From contig NZ_JH600070.1 in assembly GCF_000245015.1 (NCBI RefSeq), forward strand, positions 1,227,284 to 1,291,283: 64,000 nt of DNA, read 5' to 3'. Each line of letters begins with the position of its first letter. The stretch's first letter is position 1. Shown one piece after another: positions 1 to 10,127 of the stretch. Both the position numbers and the translations under genes were made by a program. The DNA is from Beggiatoa alba B18LD. Lineage in GTDB: Bacteria; Pseudomonadota; Gammaproteobacteria; Beggiatoales; Beggiatoaceae. The notes beneath the pieces were generated by a model that was not told the origin of the DNA, ran no database searches, and worked only from the letters and a program-made list of their open reading frames with translations.

Positions 1-1
1 C

Positions 2-2278
2 CGCTTACCAAAGCCGGGAAAATTAACCATTACCCCCACTAAACCGCTTGCAACACAACGGGACTTAGCCCTTGCTTACTCCCCTGGTGTTGCCTTTGCC
101 TGCGAAGAAATCGTCAAAGATGCAAATACCGCCGCACTCTATACAGGGCGTGCAAACCTTGTGGGTGTCATTACCAACGGCACAGCCGTTTTAGGCTTAG
201 GCGCGATAGGTAGTCTTGCCTCAAAACCTGTGATGGAAGGTAAAGCCGTTTTATTCAAAAAGTTTGCCGATATTGATGTGTTCGACATAGAAATCGATGA
301 ACGCGACCCACAAGCCCTGATTGATACCGTTGCCCGTTTAGAACCCACATTCGGCGGTATTAACCTAGAAGATATTAAAGCTCCTGAATGCTTTATCATT
401 GAAAAAGCCCTACGGGAACGCATGAAAATCCCCGTTTTCCACGATGATCAACACGGCACCGCGATTGTTGTCGCCGCTGCCATCATCAGCGGTTTAAAAG
501 TCGTTAAAAAAGACATTAAAGAAGTCAAACTCGTGACCGCAGGCGCAGGCTCTGCCGCACTTGCCTGCTTAAATTTACTCGTCACCTTAGGGCTACCCAT
601 CGAAAATATTTTCGTCACCGACTTAGCGGGCGTTGTCTATGAAGGGCGTAGCAGTGAAATGGACCCATACAAAGCCCGTTATGCCCAAAAAACCGAAGCC
701 CGTACTTTAGACGATGCCATTACAGGCGCGGATATTTTCTTAGGACTGTCAGCAGGCGGCGTATTAAAACCTGAAATGGTTAAAAAAATGGCATATAGCC
801 CATTAATTTTAGCCCTTGCAAATCCAACCCCCGAAATTATGCCCGAAGAGGTAAAAGCTGTTCGTCCTGACGCAATCATTGCAACAGGACGTTCAGACTA
901 CCCCAACCAAGTGAACAACGTGCTCTGCTTCCCCTTCATGTTCCGTGGTGCGTTAGATGTCGGGGCGACTGAAATTAACGAAGAAATGAAACGCGCTTGC
1001 GTAAATGCCATTGCAGAATTAGCCATGGCAGAACCTTCCGACGTTGTCCGTGCTGCTTATGGTGATCAAATTCTAGATTTTGGCGCAGAATACTTAATTC
1101 CTAAACCCTTCGACCCGCGTTTAATCGTCAAAATTGCCCCCGCAGTGGCAAAAGCGGCAATGGACAGCGGTGTTGCAACCCGTCCGATTACCGACTTTGA
1201 AGCCTATAAAGATAAATTAAATCAATTTGTTTTCCGCTCAGGTCTTATCATGAAACCCGTTTTCGAACGGGCGCGGAAATCCTCACAACGAGTTGTTTAT
1301 GCAGAAGGCGAAGAAGAACGTGTCTTACAAGCTGTGCAAGAAGTCATTCACGAAGGCTTAGCCCGTCCTGTCCTACTCGGTCGTCCCGAAGTCGTAGAAA
1401 TGCGCTTGAAAAAACTCGGCTTAAAAATGCGTCCTGAACGTGATTTCGACCTCGTCAATATTCACAGCGACGCACGTTTTAACCAATATTGGAAAGCCTA
1501 CCACAGCATTACAGAACGCTTAGGGGTATCTCCTAGCGAAGCCCGCACCGTCTTACGTTCAGACAGCACCGCCATTGCCGCGATGATGCTCAAATTAGGC
1601 GATGTCGACTCCATGATTTGTGGAACTGTTGGACGTTTTCACCAACACCTACAACATATTAATGAAATTATTGGAAAAGCTCCTGATATTCAAGATTTAT
1701 CGACCATGAATATCTTAATTATGCCTGCGGGAACTTTCTTTATTTCTGATACCCAAGTCTCATTCGACCCCAGTGCAGAAACCATTGCCGAAACAACGAT
1801 TTTATGCGCTGATGAAGTTCGTCGTTTTGGGATAGTGCCAAAAGTTGCATTATTATCACATTCCAACTTTGGAACACGCCGTGATACCCCCACCGCAACC
1901 AAAATGCGCCGAGCCTTACAAATTCTCAATGAACGTGCGCCGACTTTAGAAGTTGAAGGGGAGATGCACGCCGATGCTGCGTTATCAGAAGAAATTCGGC
2001 TAGAACGCTTTCCCAACTCTCGCTTAACGGGACAAGCCAATTTATTGATTATGCCAACTTTAGACGCGGCAAATATCACCTTTAATATGTTTAAAGTCTT
2101 AGGGGGGGGAGTCTCTATTGGTCCTATTTTGATTGGTGCAGATTTACCCGCGCATGTGGTCACGCCATCCATTACGGTACGCGGTTTAATCAACATGACT
2201 GCCGTTGCTGTTGCACGGGCTAAACCACGGATTGAAGTGCCAGAACAACCCGTTATAGCAACTAATATGCCCAGTTAG
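2..2278 (+). CDS. maeB: NADP-dependent malic enzyme with phosphotransacetylase-like C-terminal domain (5' partial)
   Basis: Oxidatively decarboxylates malate to pyruvate with NADP in the cytoplasm. The reading frame is open from base 2, so the start lies upstream of the window; 758 residues are visible, close to the full length of E. coli MaeB (known length about 759). The visible N-terminus already reads as the malic enzyme core ([12 protein letters not shown], then [13 protein letters not shown]), followed by the NAD(P)-binding domain with [13 protein letters not shown]. From roughly residue 430 a phosphate acetyl/butyryl-transferase-like domain follows ([14 protein letters not shown] onward); in this family it is regulatory rather than catalytic. 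The stop codon is followed within a few bases by an element A repeat whose hairpin can act as its terminator. In an organism with malyl-CoA lyase and aconitase nearby this is an anaplerotic/cataplerotic node. Identification is secure. Confidence 0.95.
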   Translation, partial: RLPKPGKLTITPTKPLATQRDLALAYSPGVAFACEEIVKDANTAALYTGRANLVGVITNGTAVLGLGAIGSLASKPVMEGKAVLFKKFADIDVFDIEIDERDPQALIDTVARLEPTFGGINLEDIKAPECFIIEKALRERMKIPVFHDDQHGTAIVVAAAIISGLKVVKKDIKEVKLVTAGAGSAALACLNLLVTLGLPIENIFVTDLAGVVYEGRSSEMDPYKARYAQKTEARTLDDAITGADIFLGLSAGGVLKPEMVKKMAYSPLILALANPTPEIMPEEVKAVRPDAIIATGRSDYPNQVNNVLCFPFMFRGALDVGATEINEEMKRACVNAIAELAMAEPSDVVRAAYGDQILDFGAEYLIPKPFDPRLIVKIAPAVAKAAMDSGVATRPITDFEAYKDKLNQFVFRSGLIMKPVFERARKSSQRVVYAEGEEERVLQAVQEVIHEGLARPVLLGRPEVVEMRLKKLGLKMRPERDFDLVNIHSDARFNQYWKAYHSITERLGVSPSEARTVLRSDSTAIAAMMLKLGDVDSMICGTVGRFHQHLQHINEIIGKAPDIQDLSTMNILIMPAGTFFISDTQVSFDPSAETIAETTILCADEVRRFGIVPKVALLSHSNFGTRRDTPTATKMRRALQILNERAPTLEVEGEMHADAALSEEIRLERFPNSRLTGQANLLIMPTLDAANITFNMFKVLGGGVSIGPILIGADLPAHVVTPSITVRGLINMTAVAVARAKPRIEVPEQPVIATNMPS

Positions 2279-2280
2279 TC

Positions 2281-2485
2281 ATAAAAACAGAAACCTGCTA
2301 GATTTTGAAAACCTAGCAGGTTTTTTTGTCTGAATCAGAATTCACAGAATTTTCAGAATTAGCAGCATTAAAAAACGTGATTCACCTTAAATTTTTGGTT
2401 TAAAGGTTTTAAATCCTGTTAATCCTGAAAATCCTGATTCAGACAAGCTGTTGTCTTTTTTAAAAGAAACTCGCTGAACTCAGGT
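2281..2485 (+). repeat. Element A copy 1 (hairpin at left end, left terminus lost)
   Basis: Starts just after the maeB stop. It contains the ACCTGCTAG...CTAGCAGGT hairpin followed by a T-run, then long inverted arms beginning GTCTGAATCAGAATT and ending AATCCTGATTCAGAC. The right terminus is CTCGCTGAACTCAGGT. The left terminal repeat is missing, so this copy is 5' truncated. The hairpin plus T-run is a plausible rho-independent terminator for maeB. The rest of the maeB-prlC gap (to 2531) shows nothing else. Confidence 0.8.
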
Positions 2486-2531
2486 TAATTAACCCCGTTA
2501 AACTTTAAAATTTACTCGACGTATCCAAGTT

Positions 2532-4571
2532 TTAAGCCGCTAATAATCCTACTCGTTTGAGTAACGGCTCAATTTTTGGCTGTCTGCCACGGAATTCGAC
2601 AAACAGGGTCATCGCATCTTGTGAGCCACCGCGTTCTAAAATACTGTGTAAAAAAGCCTCGCCTGTTTGACGGTCAAAAATGCCGTTTTCTTCAAATTTA
2701 GCAAAGACATCCGCTGATAAAACTTCCGCCCATTTGTAGCTGTAGTAACCTGCCGCATAACCACCTGAAAAAACATGAGTAAAGCTGTTTTGAAAGCGGT
2801 TAAACGCTGGGGGAATTAAGACGGCAATGTCTTTGCGAACTGCGTCTAAAGTCGCTTGTACGTCTAAATTCGGCACATAGTCGGTATGTACACGTAAGTC
2901 GAATAACGCAAATTCTAATTGGCGTAGCATAAATAAACCCGCTTGGAAGTTTTTCGCGGCGAGCATTTTTTCCAGTAAGTCATTAGGCAATTTTTCCCCT
3001 GTTTGATAATGGACTGCAAATAAATCAAGGGCTTCTCGTTCCCAACACCAGTTTTCTAATAATTGGCTGGGTAATTCCACTGCATCCCATGATACGCCGT
3101 TAATGCCTGAAACAGGGGCGTAATCAACTTTAGTCAGCATGTGGTGTAAGCCGTGCCCGAATTCGTGGAATAGGGTTAATACGTCGTTGTGAGTTAATAA
3201 TGAAGGATTATCGCCAACAGGGGGCGGGAAGTTGCAAACAAGATGCGCAACGGGGGTTTGTACGCCTGTTTTTAAGCGTTTGCGGGCAATACATTCATCC
3301 ATCCACGCGCCTCCGCGTTTGCCTTGGCGGGCGTAGGGGTCTAAGTAAAATTGTCCGCGTAGTTCGTTTTTGCTGTCAAAAATTTCAAAAAATTGGACGC
3401 TTGGATGCCATATATCAACGCCATTGAGGGCTTGAATGCGTAGCCCGAAGAGGCGTTCGAAAACTTGGAATAAGCCTTTTAATACTTGAGGTAAGGGGAA
3501 ATAAGGGCGTAAGGTTTCTTGAGAAAGTTCATAGCGTAAATGACGCAACTTTTCAGAATAGTAGGGAATATCCCACATTTCCAAGTGTGGCATGTTGTAT
3601 TGTGTTGCGGCAAAACTGCGTAATTCCGCTAATTCGCCTTCGGCTAAGGGGCGGGAGCGTTGGGCTAAGTCGTGAATGAAGTCGATAACTTGTTTTGGGG
3701 TTTTTGCCATGCGGTTGTTGAACAGGGATTGTTCGGTGTAGTTATGGAAACCGAGCAATTGGGCGAGTTCATGGCGTAAAGCGAGAATGTTGTTAATCAG
3801 TCCGCTGTTATCAAATTGGGCAGAATTTGTACTTTCCGCAGAGGCGCGGGTGACATAGGCAACATACATTTCATGCCGTAATTCGCGGTTATCAGCGTAG
3901 TTCATCACGGGCATGTAGCAGGGTAAATCGAGGGTTAGTAGCCAGCCGTCTAAGTTGGCTTGTTCCGCATTTTGGCGGGCAAGTCCTTTTAAAGAGTCGG
4001 GAAGCCCTGCTAATAGGCTTTCATTGGTGATGTGTTTTTTCCACGCATGAGTGGCATCAAGTAAATTTTGGGAAAATTTGGCGGTTAATTGGGAAAGCTG
4101 TTGGCGAATTTCTTTACAACGGGCTTGTTTTTCAGGGGATAAATGTATTCCTGAGAGGTGAAAATCGCGCAATTCGTTGGTAATAATTTTTTGTTGTGCG
4201 GGTTCTAATTGTGCAAATTCGGGGCTGTCAGCAATGGATTTGTAGGCTTCGTATAACGCCTTATTTTGTCCAATTTCGGTGCTATATAAGGATAGTTTTG
4301 GCAAGCAGGTATTGTAAACGTCGCGTAGGGCTTCGGAGTCTAAAACGCTGTTTAAATGTCCAACAGGGGCCCATGTTTTATTTAAACGGTCATTTAACTC
4401 GTTTAAGGGGTTAATTAAGCTGTCCCATGTGTAGGGTTTTGCGGTTTCTAATAAACGGTGTATTTCTGCTAAGTTGCTTTCTAAAATTTTGGTTAAAGCA
4501 GGGTCGACATGTTCAGGTTTGATTTGGGAAAATTGTGGCAATGTATCGTGATTTAACAAGGGGTTATTCAT
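2532..4571 (-). CDS. prlC: Oligopeptidase A (M3 family metallopeptidase)
   Basis: Cytoplasmic zinc endopeptidase that degrades oligopeptides, including cleaved signal peptides. The 679-residue product matches the family length (about 680). The M3 zinc signature HEFGHGLHHM lies about residue 470, with the downstream glutamate-bearing helix expected for the third ligand. The start ATG at 4571 has a GGAGA ribosome-binding site on the minus strand. It is monocistronic-looking; the next minus-strand gene upstream is about 90 bases away. Family assignment is firm; prlC rather than a generic M3 peptidase is inferred from length and overall similarity. Confidence 0.92.
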   Translation of the reverse strand: MNNPLLNHDTLPQFSQIKPEHVDPALTKILESNLAEIHRLLETAKPYTWDSLINPLNELNDRLNKTWAPVGHLNSVLDSEALRDVYNTCLPKLSLYSTEIGQNKALYEAYKSIADSPEFAQLEPAQQKIITNELRDFHLSGIHLSPEKQARCKEIRQQLSQLTAKFSQNLLDATHAWKKHITNESLLAGLPDSLKGLARQNAEQANLDGWLLTLDLPCYMPVMNYADNRELRHEMYVAYVTRASAESTNSAQFDNSGLINNILALRHELAQLLGFHNYTEQSLFNNRMAKTPKQVIDFIHDLAQRSRPLAEGELAELRSFAATQYNMPHLEMWDIPYYSEKLRHLRYELSQETLRPYFPLPQVLKGLFQVFERLFGLRIQALNGVDIWHPSVQFFEIFDSKNELRGQFYLDPYARQGKRGGAWMDECIARKRLKTGVQTPVAHLVCNFPPPVGDNPSLLTHNDVLTLFHEFGHGLHHMLTKVDYAPVSGINGVSWDAVELPSQLLENWCWEREALDLFAVHYQTGEKLPNDLLEKMLAAKNFQAGLFMLRQLEFALFDLRVHTDYVPNLDVQATLDAVRKDIAVLIPPAFNRFQNSFTHVFSGGYAAGYYSYKWAEVLSADVFAKFEENGIFDRQTGEAFLHSILERGGSQDAMTLFVEFRGRQPKIEPLLKRVGLLAA

Positions 4572-4664
4572 ACAGTCTCCAACATTTATTTATGTGTTTT
4601 TATCGCAGACAACACGCAAGTGTTTTATTTGATATGGGCGCGATAGGGGTAAATATCCATCGTT

Positions 4665-5267
4665 TTACCCTTCAATCAGGGTTAATTGTTCAGCTTGTAG
4701 GCGTGCTTGTAAAGCTGGTAATACGGTATCGGCAAACCATGGATGTTGTTTAAACCAGCCAAGGTTACGCGGAGAAGGATGCGGAAGTGGAAAGTATAAG
4801 GGGGCATAATCGGCAAAAGATTGTACGGTTTGTGCGAGTGTTGCCTTGCAGGCTTTGCCTAAATGGTAGCGTTGTGCATAACGACCAATTAATAAAATTA
4901 GTTTTAAATCAGTTAATTGTTCAATCACTTTCGCGTGCCAAAGGGGCGCACATTCAGGACGCGGGGGCAAATCGCCATGCGTACCTGTTCCAGAGTAGCA
5001 TAAGCCCATGGGCATAATAGCAATGCGTGGGTCGTTATAAAATTGTTCTCGTTGCATGTTTAGCCAAGTACGCAAGCGTTCGCCGCTGGCATCATTCCAC
5101 GGCATACCTGTATTTTGCACTTTTAAGCTGGGGGCTTGTCCAATAATAAGTAAACGCGCTTGAGCGGAATGGATGTGAATAATGGGCTTGGGTGGATAAG
5201 GCAAATGGGCAGCACAAACTTGGCAATCTCGAATATTATTTAATACTTTATTTAAATGATGGTTCAT
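4665..5267 (-). CDS. Uracil-DNA-glycosylase-family protein
   Basis: A 200-residue protein of the uracil-DNA glycosylase superfamily (COG1573-like). The fold's two landmark loops are visible: GQAPS at 43-47 and HPSPRN at 163-168. A CQVC pair lies at 15-18 near the N-terminus, but I do not see a clear four-cysteine iron-sulfur set as in classical family 4 enzymes. Members excise uracil or other deaminated bases from DNA, but many of this small subgroup have no tested activity. It stands alone between prlC and yjbQ on the same strand. Superfamily is confident; substrate is not. Confidence 0.75.
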   Translation of the reverse strand: MNHHLNKVLNNIRDCQVCAAHLPYPPKPIIHIHSAQARLLIIGQAPSLKVQNTGMPWNDASGERLRTWLNMQREQFYNDPRIAIMPMGLCYSGTGTHGDLPPRPECAPLWHAKVIEQLTDLKLILLIGRYAQRYHLGKACKATLAQTVQSFADYAPLYFPLPHPSPRNLGWFKQHPWFADTVLPALQARLQAEQLTLIEG

Positions 5268-5320
5268 TACAACTCACAATGTTTAACCCGCAAATTTAAT
5301 TCAAAAAAATTTGTCTGAAA

Positions 5321-5731
5321 TTATAAACCAATATGTATAACTAATTTTCGCAAACTGCCTTGATGGCGATGTTCCCATAAATAAATCCCTTGCCAAGTGC
5401 CTAATGCAAGGCTTTGGTTTAAAATCGGAATACCTAAAGATGTCGCGGTCAGTGCTGATTTAATATGCGCGGGCATATCGTCTGCTCCTTCTAAAGTATG
5501 CGTATAAAGCGCGTCGCCTTCGGGAATCAAACGATTGAGCCAATTGTTTAAATCTTGGCAAACATCAGGGTCAGCATTTTCTTGAATCAGTAAACTTGCG
5601 GATGTGTGTTGAATAAAAACCGTGCATAACCCATCAACGATGGCACTTTCTCGCACAGCCTGCGCGACTTGTGCCGTAATATTATAAAGCCCTTGTTGAT
5701 GGGTACGAATCGTTAATTGTTTAATTGACAT
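5321..5731 (-). CDS. yjbQ: YjbQ/UPF0047 family protein
   Basis: Small single-domain protein of the YjbQ family (secondary thiamine-phosphate synthase-like beta fold), 136 residues from the ATG at 5731. Family landmarks include FIQHTSASLLIQENADP, DMPAHIKSALTATS and LGTWQGIYLWEHR. A TTG start 15 bases upstream is possible, but the ATG is preferred because it begins directly at the conserved first strand (MSIKQLTI). In E. coli the homologue weakly suppresses thiamine-phosphate synthase loss; the true role is unsettled. Divergent from the following TPR gene, with about 65 bases between the two starts. Confidence 0.88.
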   Translation of the reverse strand: MSIKQLTIRTHQQGLYNITAQVAQAVRESAIVDGLCTVFIQHTSASLLIQENADPDVCQDLNNWLNRLIPEGDALYTHTLEGADDMPAHIKSALTATSLGIPILNQSLALGTWQGIYLWEHRHQGSLRKLVIHIGL

Positions 5732-5796
5732 GTTATTGACACTCAATATTTTATCTGAATCCTAAATTTATCCTTAAAACTCTGGACTTTATTTCT

Positions 5797-8046
5797 ATGC
5801 GTTACATTTATCTACTGATTGCCAGTTTATGCTATAGCCCTTTTTGCGGGGCATCGTTTGACATTTCTTGTGAAGATAATGGGGGAAAATTAACCCCAGA
5901 AATACAACAGATTGAATCTGATGGTTGTAGCGAAGGTTTGTCGGGTAATTACTTTTTAAACCCTTATAACGACACGCGGATTAATCTACTGTTATTACTA
6001 GAAGATTTAAAAATTTCTTCACTCGATATATTACCCGCAAAAACAGATGATATTCACATCACCGCGTATGAAATCCCTTTCTATTACACCCAAATATTTG
6101 ACGCGAAAAACCCACCACCGCCAACGATTCCAACAGAAGCAGAAATTTCAGGTGAAGCCCCAACTATCACTAACTCGCCTGAAAATACCTCATTCACAAA
6201 TCTAGCTAAACAACTGGGGATTAGTGATGAAACACTCAATACAACTGCTTATTCTTTACAGGGTTATAAAGAGGCTCATTGCATCTCCAATAATATAAAT
6301 GCCGTTGCACAATTCTTTACTGTCTTAAACGCAACGACTATTCCCGCTGAAGAAAAACACCTTTTAGCCGAAGCCCGCTTAAGTTTAGCCAATCTCTGCC
6401 AACTCAGTCCATCCACGGTAACCATTTTAAATATCAATGTCATCAATCCACTTGCTCAAGCAATGGCAATCTACTTACAAGGTGTGAATGCGTTCTACAG
6501 TAGCGATTTTACAAGCGCAGAAACTGAATTTAATAAACTGATTAATCAAGAAAATACATGGTTAAAAGAAACCGCACTATACATGCTCGGCAGAGTTGCA
6601 TTAAATCAACTTGATGAAACTAAAACCGAAGAACGCTTTAATGCTTATCTTAAACAATATCCAGAAGGTATTTATGCCGAATCAGCACAAGGTTTATTCC
6701 GACGGTTGTATAAACTGACCAAAAATCAAAACAAATTGACCCAAGCATTAACCCAAATAGCTCAATCACAACAAACTACGAGCACTGAGCAACTTATCAA
6801 TCTGATTGACGAAGTAGAACACAACCTCTTTTTTCCCTACAGTGAAGAAATTCCAACCGACACAAGCTACTTAGCTAATATGCGTGATGTTATAAAATGG
6901 AATCCTTCTATTTTCACAGCGGTTGCGATTCTCACACGGATGCGCACAATGGAAGGCGAATCAGCGCAATCAATACCCGCTACAGAATTACAAACCCTAC
7001 AAGCTACTTTTGCGCAAGCTAATTTAACCGATTTGTACACTTATCTACTGCTTGCAGACAGCTATTTTATTCAAAAAAATTACGCGGATGTTATCAGCAA
7101 AACAAACACACTCACGCTTAAAAACCCCATTAATAACTTAACGTTTAGCACGTTCATCTTACGCGCCTTAGCCTTTGAAAAACTACAACAACTCGATAAA
7201 GCCGTCACAATTTACTTAGACCTGTTTAAACACACAGAACACCCAATCCAAAAACGCCAATTACAACTTGCCTTAGCTTATCACTATGAATATAGAGGAA
7301 AAATAAAAGCTGTTTTTGCATCTGATAGCCTTGTCACCGATAAACACCTGCGCCATCTTCTGATTCAACGAGTCGCTTCTGCGTCACTGTTAGAAGAATT
7401 ACTAAATGCTTCCCATATCGAAGCCCAAAGTAAAAGCGTTGCTTTAAAAACATTATTATTCAAATTATTGCAACATAATCAATACAATGAATTTTTACGC
7501 ATTTATCAACAATATCCCATTGATAACTATCCTAGTTTCCCTGAATTAGCCCATTTTCAATGGACTGGCGAAACGCCAAAAAATGCGGAAATAGAAGACA
7601 GTGACATACCCTACACCTGCCCAAGTCTGCAAAAAGCAGTGCAAACATTGGCGAAAAATAACACGGATGCACACGCTTTAAACTGTGTCGGTGAATTTTT
7701 CCGACTTTTCTTCTATTATGATTTTGCAGATATTTTTCCGTTCTACAATGTCACTCATTCCGCCTCCAACAAGCCACCGCGCTATCTTGGGGAAACAAGC
7801 GATAATTTCACAGGTAAAGCCTACAGCCGTTTGGATTACTCGCTAGCAGTTATTGATAACCCTAAAGCCCCCAAAGATGCAAAAGCCTACGCGCTTTATC
7901 GCGCCATTAACTGCTTTGCAACCAGTGGCGAAAACCATTGTGGACAACAAAAAATTGCTAAAGAACAGCGGGCAAATTGGTTTAGAACTTTGAAGGGGAA
8001 ATATAAAGAGAGCATTTGGGCAGAACGACAAAAATATTACTGGTGA
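5797..8046 (+). CDS. Secreted TPR-like protein of unknown function
   Basis: A 749-residue protein with an N-terminal signal peptide (hydrophobic YLLIASLCYSPFCGA, cleavage likely near residue 19), so probably periplasmic. The body is mostly helical with degenerate tetratricopeptide-type repeats, clearest at about residues 220-300 (AETEFNKLI, ALYMLGRVALNQL, ERFNAYLKQYPEG, YAESAQGLFRRL). No catalytic motif was recognised. Its stop overlaps the start of the next gene (TGATG), so the two are translationally coupled and likely act together. A short proline/threonine-rich stretch near residue 105 separates the N-terminal part from the repeats. I do not recognise a specific family beyond TPR-like. 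Confidence 0.7.
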   Translation: MRYIYLLIASLCYSPFCGASFDISCEDNGGKLTPEIQQIESDGCSEGLSGNYFLNPYNDTRINLLLLLEDLKISSLDILPAKTDDIHITAYEIPFYYTQIFDAKNPPPPTIPTEAEISGEAPTITNSPENTSFTNLAKQLGISDETLNTTAYSLQGYKEAHCISNNINAVAQFFTVLNATTIPAEEKHLLAEARLSLANLCQLSPSTVTILNINVINPLAQAMAIYLQGVNAFYSSDFTSAETEFNKLINQENTWLKETALYMLGRVALNQLDETKTEERFNAYLKQYPEGIYAESAQGLFRRLYKLTKNQNKLTQALTQIAQSQQTTSTEQLINLIDEVEHNLFFPYSEEIPTDTSYLANMRDVIKWNPSIFTAVAILTRMRTMEGESAQSIPATELQTLQATFAQANLTDLYTYLLLADSYFIQKNYADVISKTNTLTLKNPINNLTFSTFILRALAFEKLQQLDKAVTIYLDLFKHTEHPIQKRQLQLALAYHYEYRGKIKAVFASDSLVTDKHLRHLLIQRVASASLLEELLNASHIEAQSKSVALKTLLFKLLQHNQYNEFLRIYQQYPIDNYPSFPELAHFQWTGETPKNAEIEDSDIPYTCPSLQKAVQTLAKNNTDAHALNCVGEFFRLFFYYDFADIFPFYNVTHSASNKPPRYLGETSDNFTGKAYSRLDYSLAVIDNPKAPKDAKAYALYRAINCFATSGENHCGQQKIAKEQRANWFRTLKGKYKESIWAERQKYYW

Positions 8047-8765
8047 TGCCTGTACTTCGTCTGTTTTGGCTGAGTCTTAGCCTATTGATTGCAGGCTCAA
8101 CGCATCAAGTCTATTTTGTACAAGTACAAGACTATCAAGCGTTTTGGGTTTGGGGGGGGATTAAACCCGCACAAATTCCACTCACTGCACAACGCCTGTA
8201 TATTCTGCAAGGCAGTATTCAAGCGGATAGACAAAAAAACGTCCGTTTTCAACGACAAGGCATTTTAGTACGACCATTGCCCGCCCCTATATTTTTAGTC
8301 TATCGTTTTGAGGTTTTAGCGTGGAATCCTGTGATACGACAAAGTTTATTTAATCAAATCGCTTATTGGGAAAGTTATCAACAAACAGTGCTGGGCATTC
8401 AAATCGATTTTGATGCCCACACTCAGCGTTTAGACCAATATGACGTTTTTCTGCGTCAAGTGCGTGCCGAATTACCAGAAAAATATCAATTAAGTATCAC
8501 AGGCTTATTAGATTGGACACAAAACGCATCGCCAACCGTTTTACAAGCTTTAGCGGATACCTTAGACGAGGTAATTTTTCAAACTTATCAAGGAAAACGT
8601 ACAATTCCACGCTATCAGGCTTATTTGCGTGCTTTTGCGCAATTACAAGTTCCGTTTAAAGTAGGCATCGTAGCGGGTGGGGTATGGGATAAACAGCGGG
8701 AGCAATGGTTACAGGGCTTGACTTATTATCGCGGGATGGTGGTATTTTTATTGCCTGAAGGATAA
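8046..8765 (+). CDS. DUF3142-like secreted protein
   Basis: A 239-residue protein coupled to the upstream TPR gene. I chose the ATG at 8046, which overlaps the upstream TGA by one base and begins directly with a signal peptide (MPVLRLFWLSLSLLIAG). A TTG at 8016 in the same frame would put charged residues before it. Features include FWVWGGIKPAQI near the mature N-terminus and a barrel-like pattern with GIQIDFDAHT and SITGLLDW, followed by EVIFQTYQGK. These resemble DUF3142 proteins, which have a TIM-barrel-like, glycosidase-type pattern; that assignment is from memory of the family. Function unknown. The pair with the TPR gene suggests an extracytoplasmic complex. Confidence 0.6.
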   Translation: MPVLRLFWLSLSLLIAGSTHQVYFVQVQDYQAFWVWGGIKPAQIPLTAQRLYILQGSIQADRQKNVRFQRQGILVRPLPAPIFLVYRFEVLAWNPVIRQSLFNQIAYWESYQQTVLGIQIDFDAHTQRLDQYDVFLRQVRAELPEKYQLSITGLLDWTQNASPTVLQALADTLDEVIFQTYQGKRTIPRYQAYLRAFAQLQVPFKVGIVAGGVWDKQREQWLQGLTYYRGMVVFLLPEG

Positions 8766-8791
8766 GAATTCACCAGACCAGATTAAAACCT

Positions 8792-8927
8792 TGTCTGAAT
8801 CAGGATTTTCAGAATTAACAGAATTTAAAACCCTTAAACCAAAAATATAAGGTGAATCATGCTTTTTAATTCTACTAATTCTGAAAATTCTGTGAATTCT
8901 GATTCAGACAAGCTGTTGTCTTTTTAA
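8792..8927 (+). repeat. Element A fragment, copy 2 (inner arms only)
   Basis: Contains the inverted inner arms, from TTGTCTGAATCAGGATT to TTCTGATTCAGACAAGC, but lacks the hairpin and the left terminus. It abuts copy 3. Between 8766 and 9158 there is no gene: the gap holds copies 2 and 3 only. Confidence 0.7.
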
Positions 8928-8929
8928 TA

Positions 8930-9127
8930 GCCCGAGTTCGGCGAGATTCCTTTAAAAAGACAAGGGATTGTCTGAATCAGAATTTTCAGAATTAACAGAA
9001 TTTAAACCCCTTAAACCAAGAAATTAACGCGAATCACGTTTTTTAATTCTGCTAATTCTGAAAATTCTGTGAATTCTGATTCAGACAAAAAAAGACCTGC
9101 TAGGTTTTAAAAACCTAGCAGGTTTTT
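8930..9127 (-). repeat. Element A copy 3 (hairpin at right end)
   Basis: Inverted orientation relative to copy 1. It begins CCCGAGTTCGGCGAGATT, runs through the inner inverted arms and ends in the ACCTGCTAGG/CCTAGCAGGT hairpin flanked by poly-A and poly-T. The right terminal repeat is absent. The hairpin stands about 30 bases downstream of the ispH stop and, read on the minus strand, is a plausible terminator for it. Confidence 0.75.
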
Positions 9128-9158
9128 TTAGCTTTTCTTGATGAGAAGTAAAATCATT

Positions 9159-10127
9159 TTATTTCACTGATAACGCCACGTCTCCCTGTTTCTGCTTAAT
9201 TTTTTCCAGCAGGGTTAAAGGCAGTTTAAACGTGGTATTTTCTATTTCTCCGTTCATGACATTAACCGTTTTAACACCAAAAGTTTCTAAGCGTTTTAAA
9301 ACGCCCTGAATCAGGATTTCAGGTGCAGACGCGCCAGCAGTTACACCAATTTTCGGTTGTTGTTGAAACCATTCGGGCTTTAAATCATTTGCATCTTGAA
9401 TCAGATAGGAAGTAATGCCCGCTTGTTCTCCTGCTTCGCGTAAACGGTTGGAGTTAGAACTGTTACTTGCGCCAACAACGAGTAGTAAATCAACTTGTTT
9501 GGCTAATTCACGAACTGCATTTTGGCGGTTTTGTGTCGCGTAACAAATATCGCTGAGTTGTGGCCCTTGGATGTTGGGGAAACGTTGATTTAAAAAGGCA
9601 ATCACGTCTTTGGTATCGTCAACACTGAGGGTGGTTTGTGTCACATAAGCGAGTTTGCAAGGGTCATTGACTTGTAGGGCTTGTGCTTCTGGAACGGTTG
9701 ATAAAATGTGTACGATGCCGTCGATGCGTCCGCGTGTGCCTTCTACTTCGGGGTGTCCTGCATGACCAATAATAATAATTTCATAGCCTTGTTGGGCATA
9801 GCGTTGGGCTTGTTGGTGTACTTTGGTGACTAAAGGACAGGTTGCATCAATGATTTCTAGTTGACGATTTTCTGCTTTGTTCACAACCGCACGTGCAACG
9901 CCATGTGCACTGAAAATGCACACCGCGCCAAGGGGTACATCGTCCAGACTTTCGACAAAAACCGCTCCCTTTTGCCGTAAATCGTCCACGACGTAACGGT
10001 TGTGGACAATTTCGTGCAGAACATAGACAGGGTGCGGGTAAACCATCAGGGCTTGTTCAACTATTTCTACGGCACGAACAACGCCCGCGCAGAAGCCTCT
10101 TGGTTGGGCAAGCGTGACATTCATCAT
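9159..10127 (-). CDS. ispH: 4-hydroxy-3-methylbut-2-enyl diphosphate reductase
   Basis: Last enzyme of the MEP isoprenoid pathway, reducing HMBPP to IPP and DMAPP using a [4Fe-4S] cluster. The three conserved cluster cysteines are visible in GFCAGV (residue 13), DATCPLV (near 97) and SDICYATQNRQ (near 196). The catalytic HEIVHN and HGHPE-like (GHAGHPEVEGT) elements are also present. The 322-residue length is normal. The first ATG of the ATGATG start overlaps the upstream MORN gene's stop codon by one base, implying translational coupling. An essential housekeeping gene; certain. Confidence 0.97.
   Translation of the reverse strand: MMNVTLAQPRGFCAGVVRAVEIVEQALMVYPHPVYVLHEIVHNRYVVDDLRQKGAVFVESLDDVPLGAVCIFSAHGVARAVVNKAENRQLEIIDATCPLVTKVHQQAQRYAQQGYEIIIIGHAGHPEVEGTRGRIDGIVHILSTVPEAQALQVNDPCKLAYVTQTTLSVDDTKDVIAFLNQRFPNIQGPQLSDICYATQNRQNAVRELAKQVDLLLVVGASNSSNSNRLREAGEQAGITSYLIQDANDLKPEWFQQQPKIGVTAGASAPEILIQGVLKRLETFGVKTVNVMNGEIENTTFKLPLTLLEKIKQKQGDVALSVK

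Noticed and set aside
8016-8045. TTG start for the DUF3142-like gene
   Set aside because: The ATG at 8046 overlaps the upstream stop and starts directly at the signal peptide.
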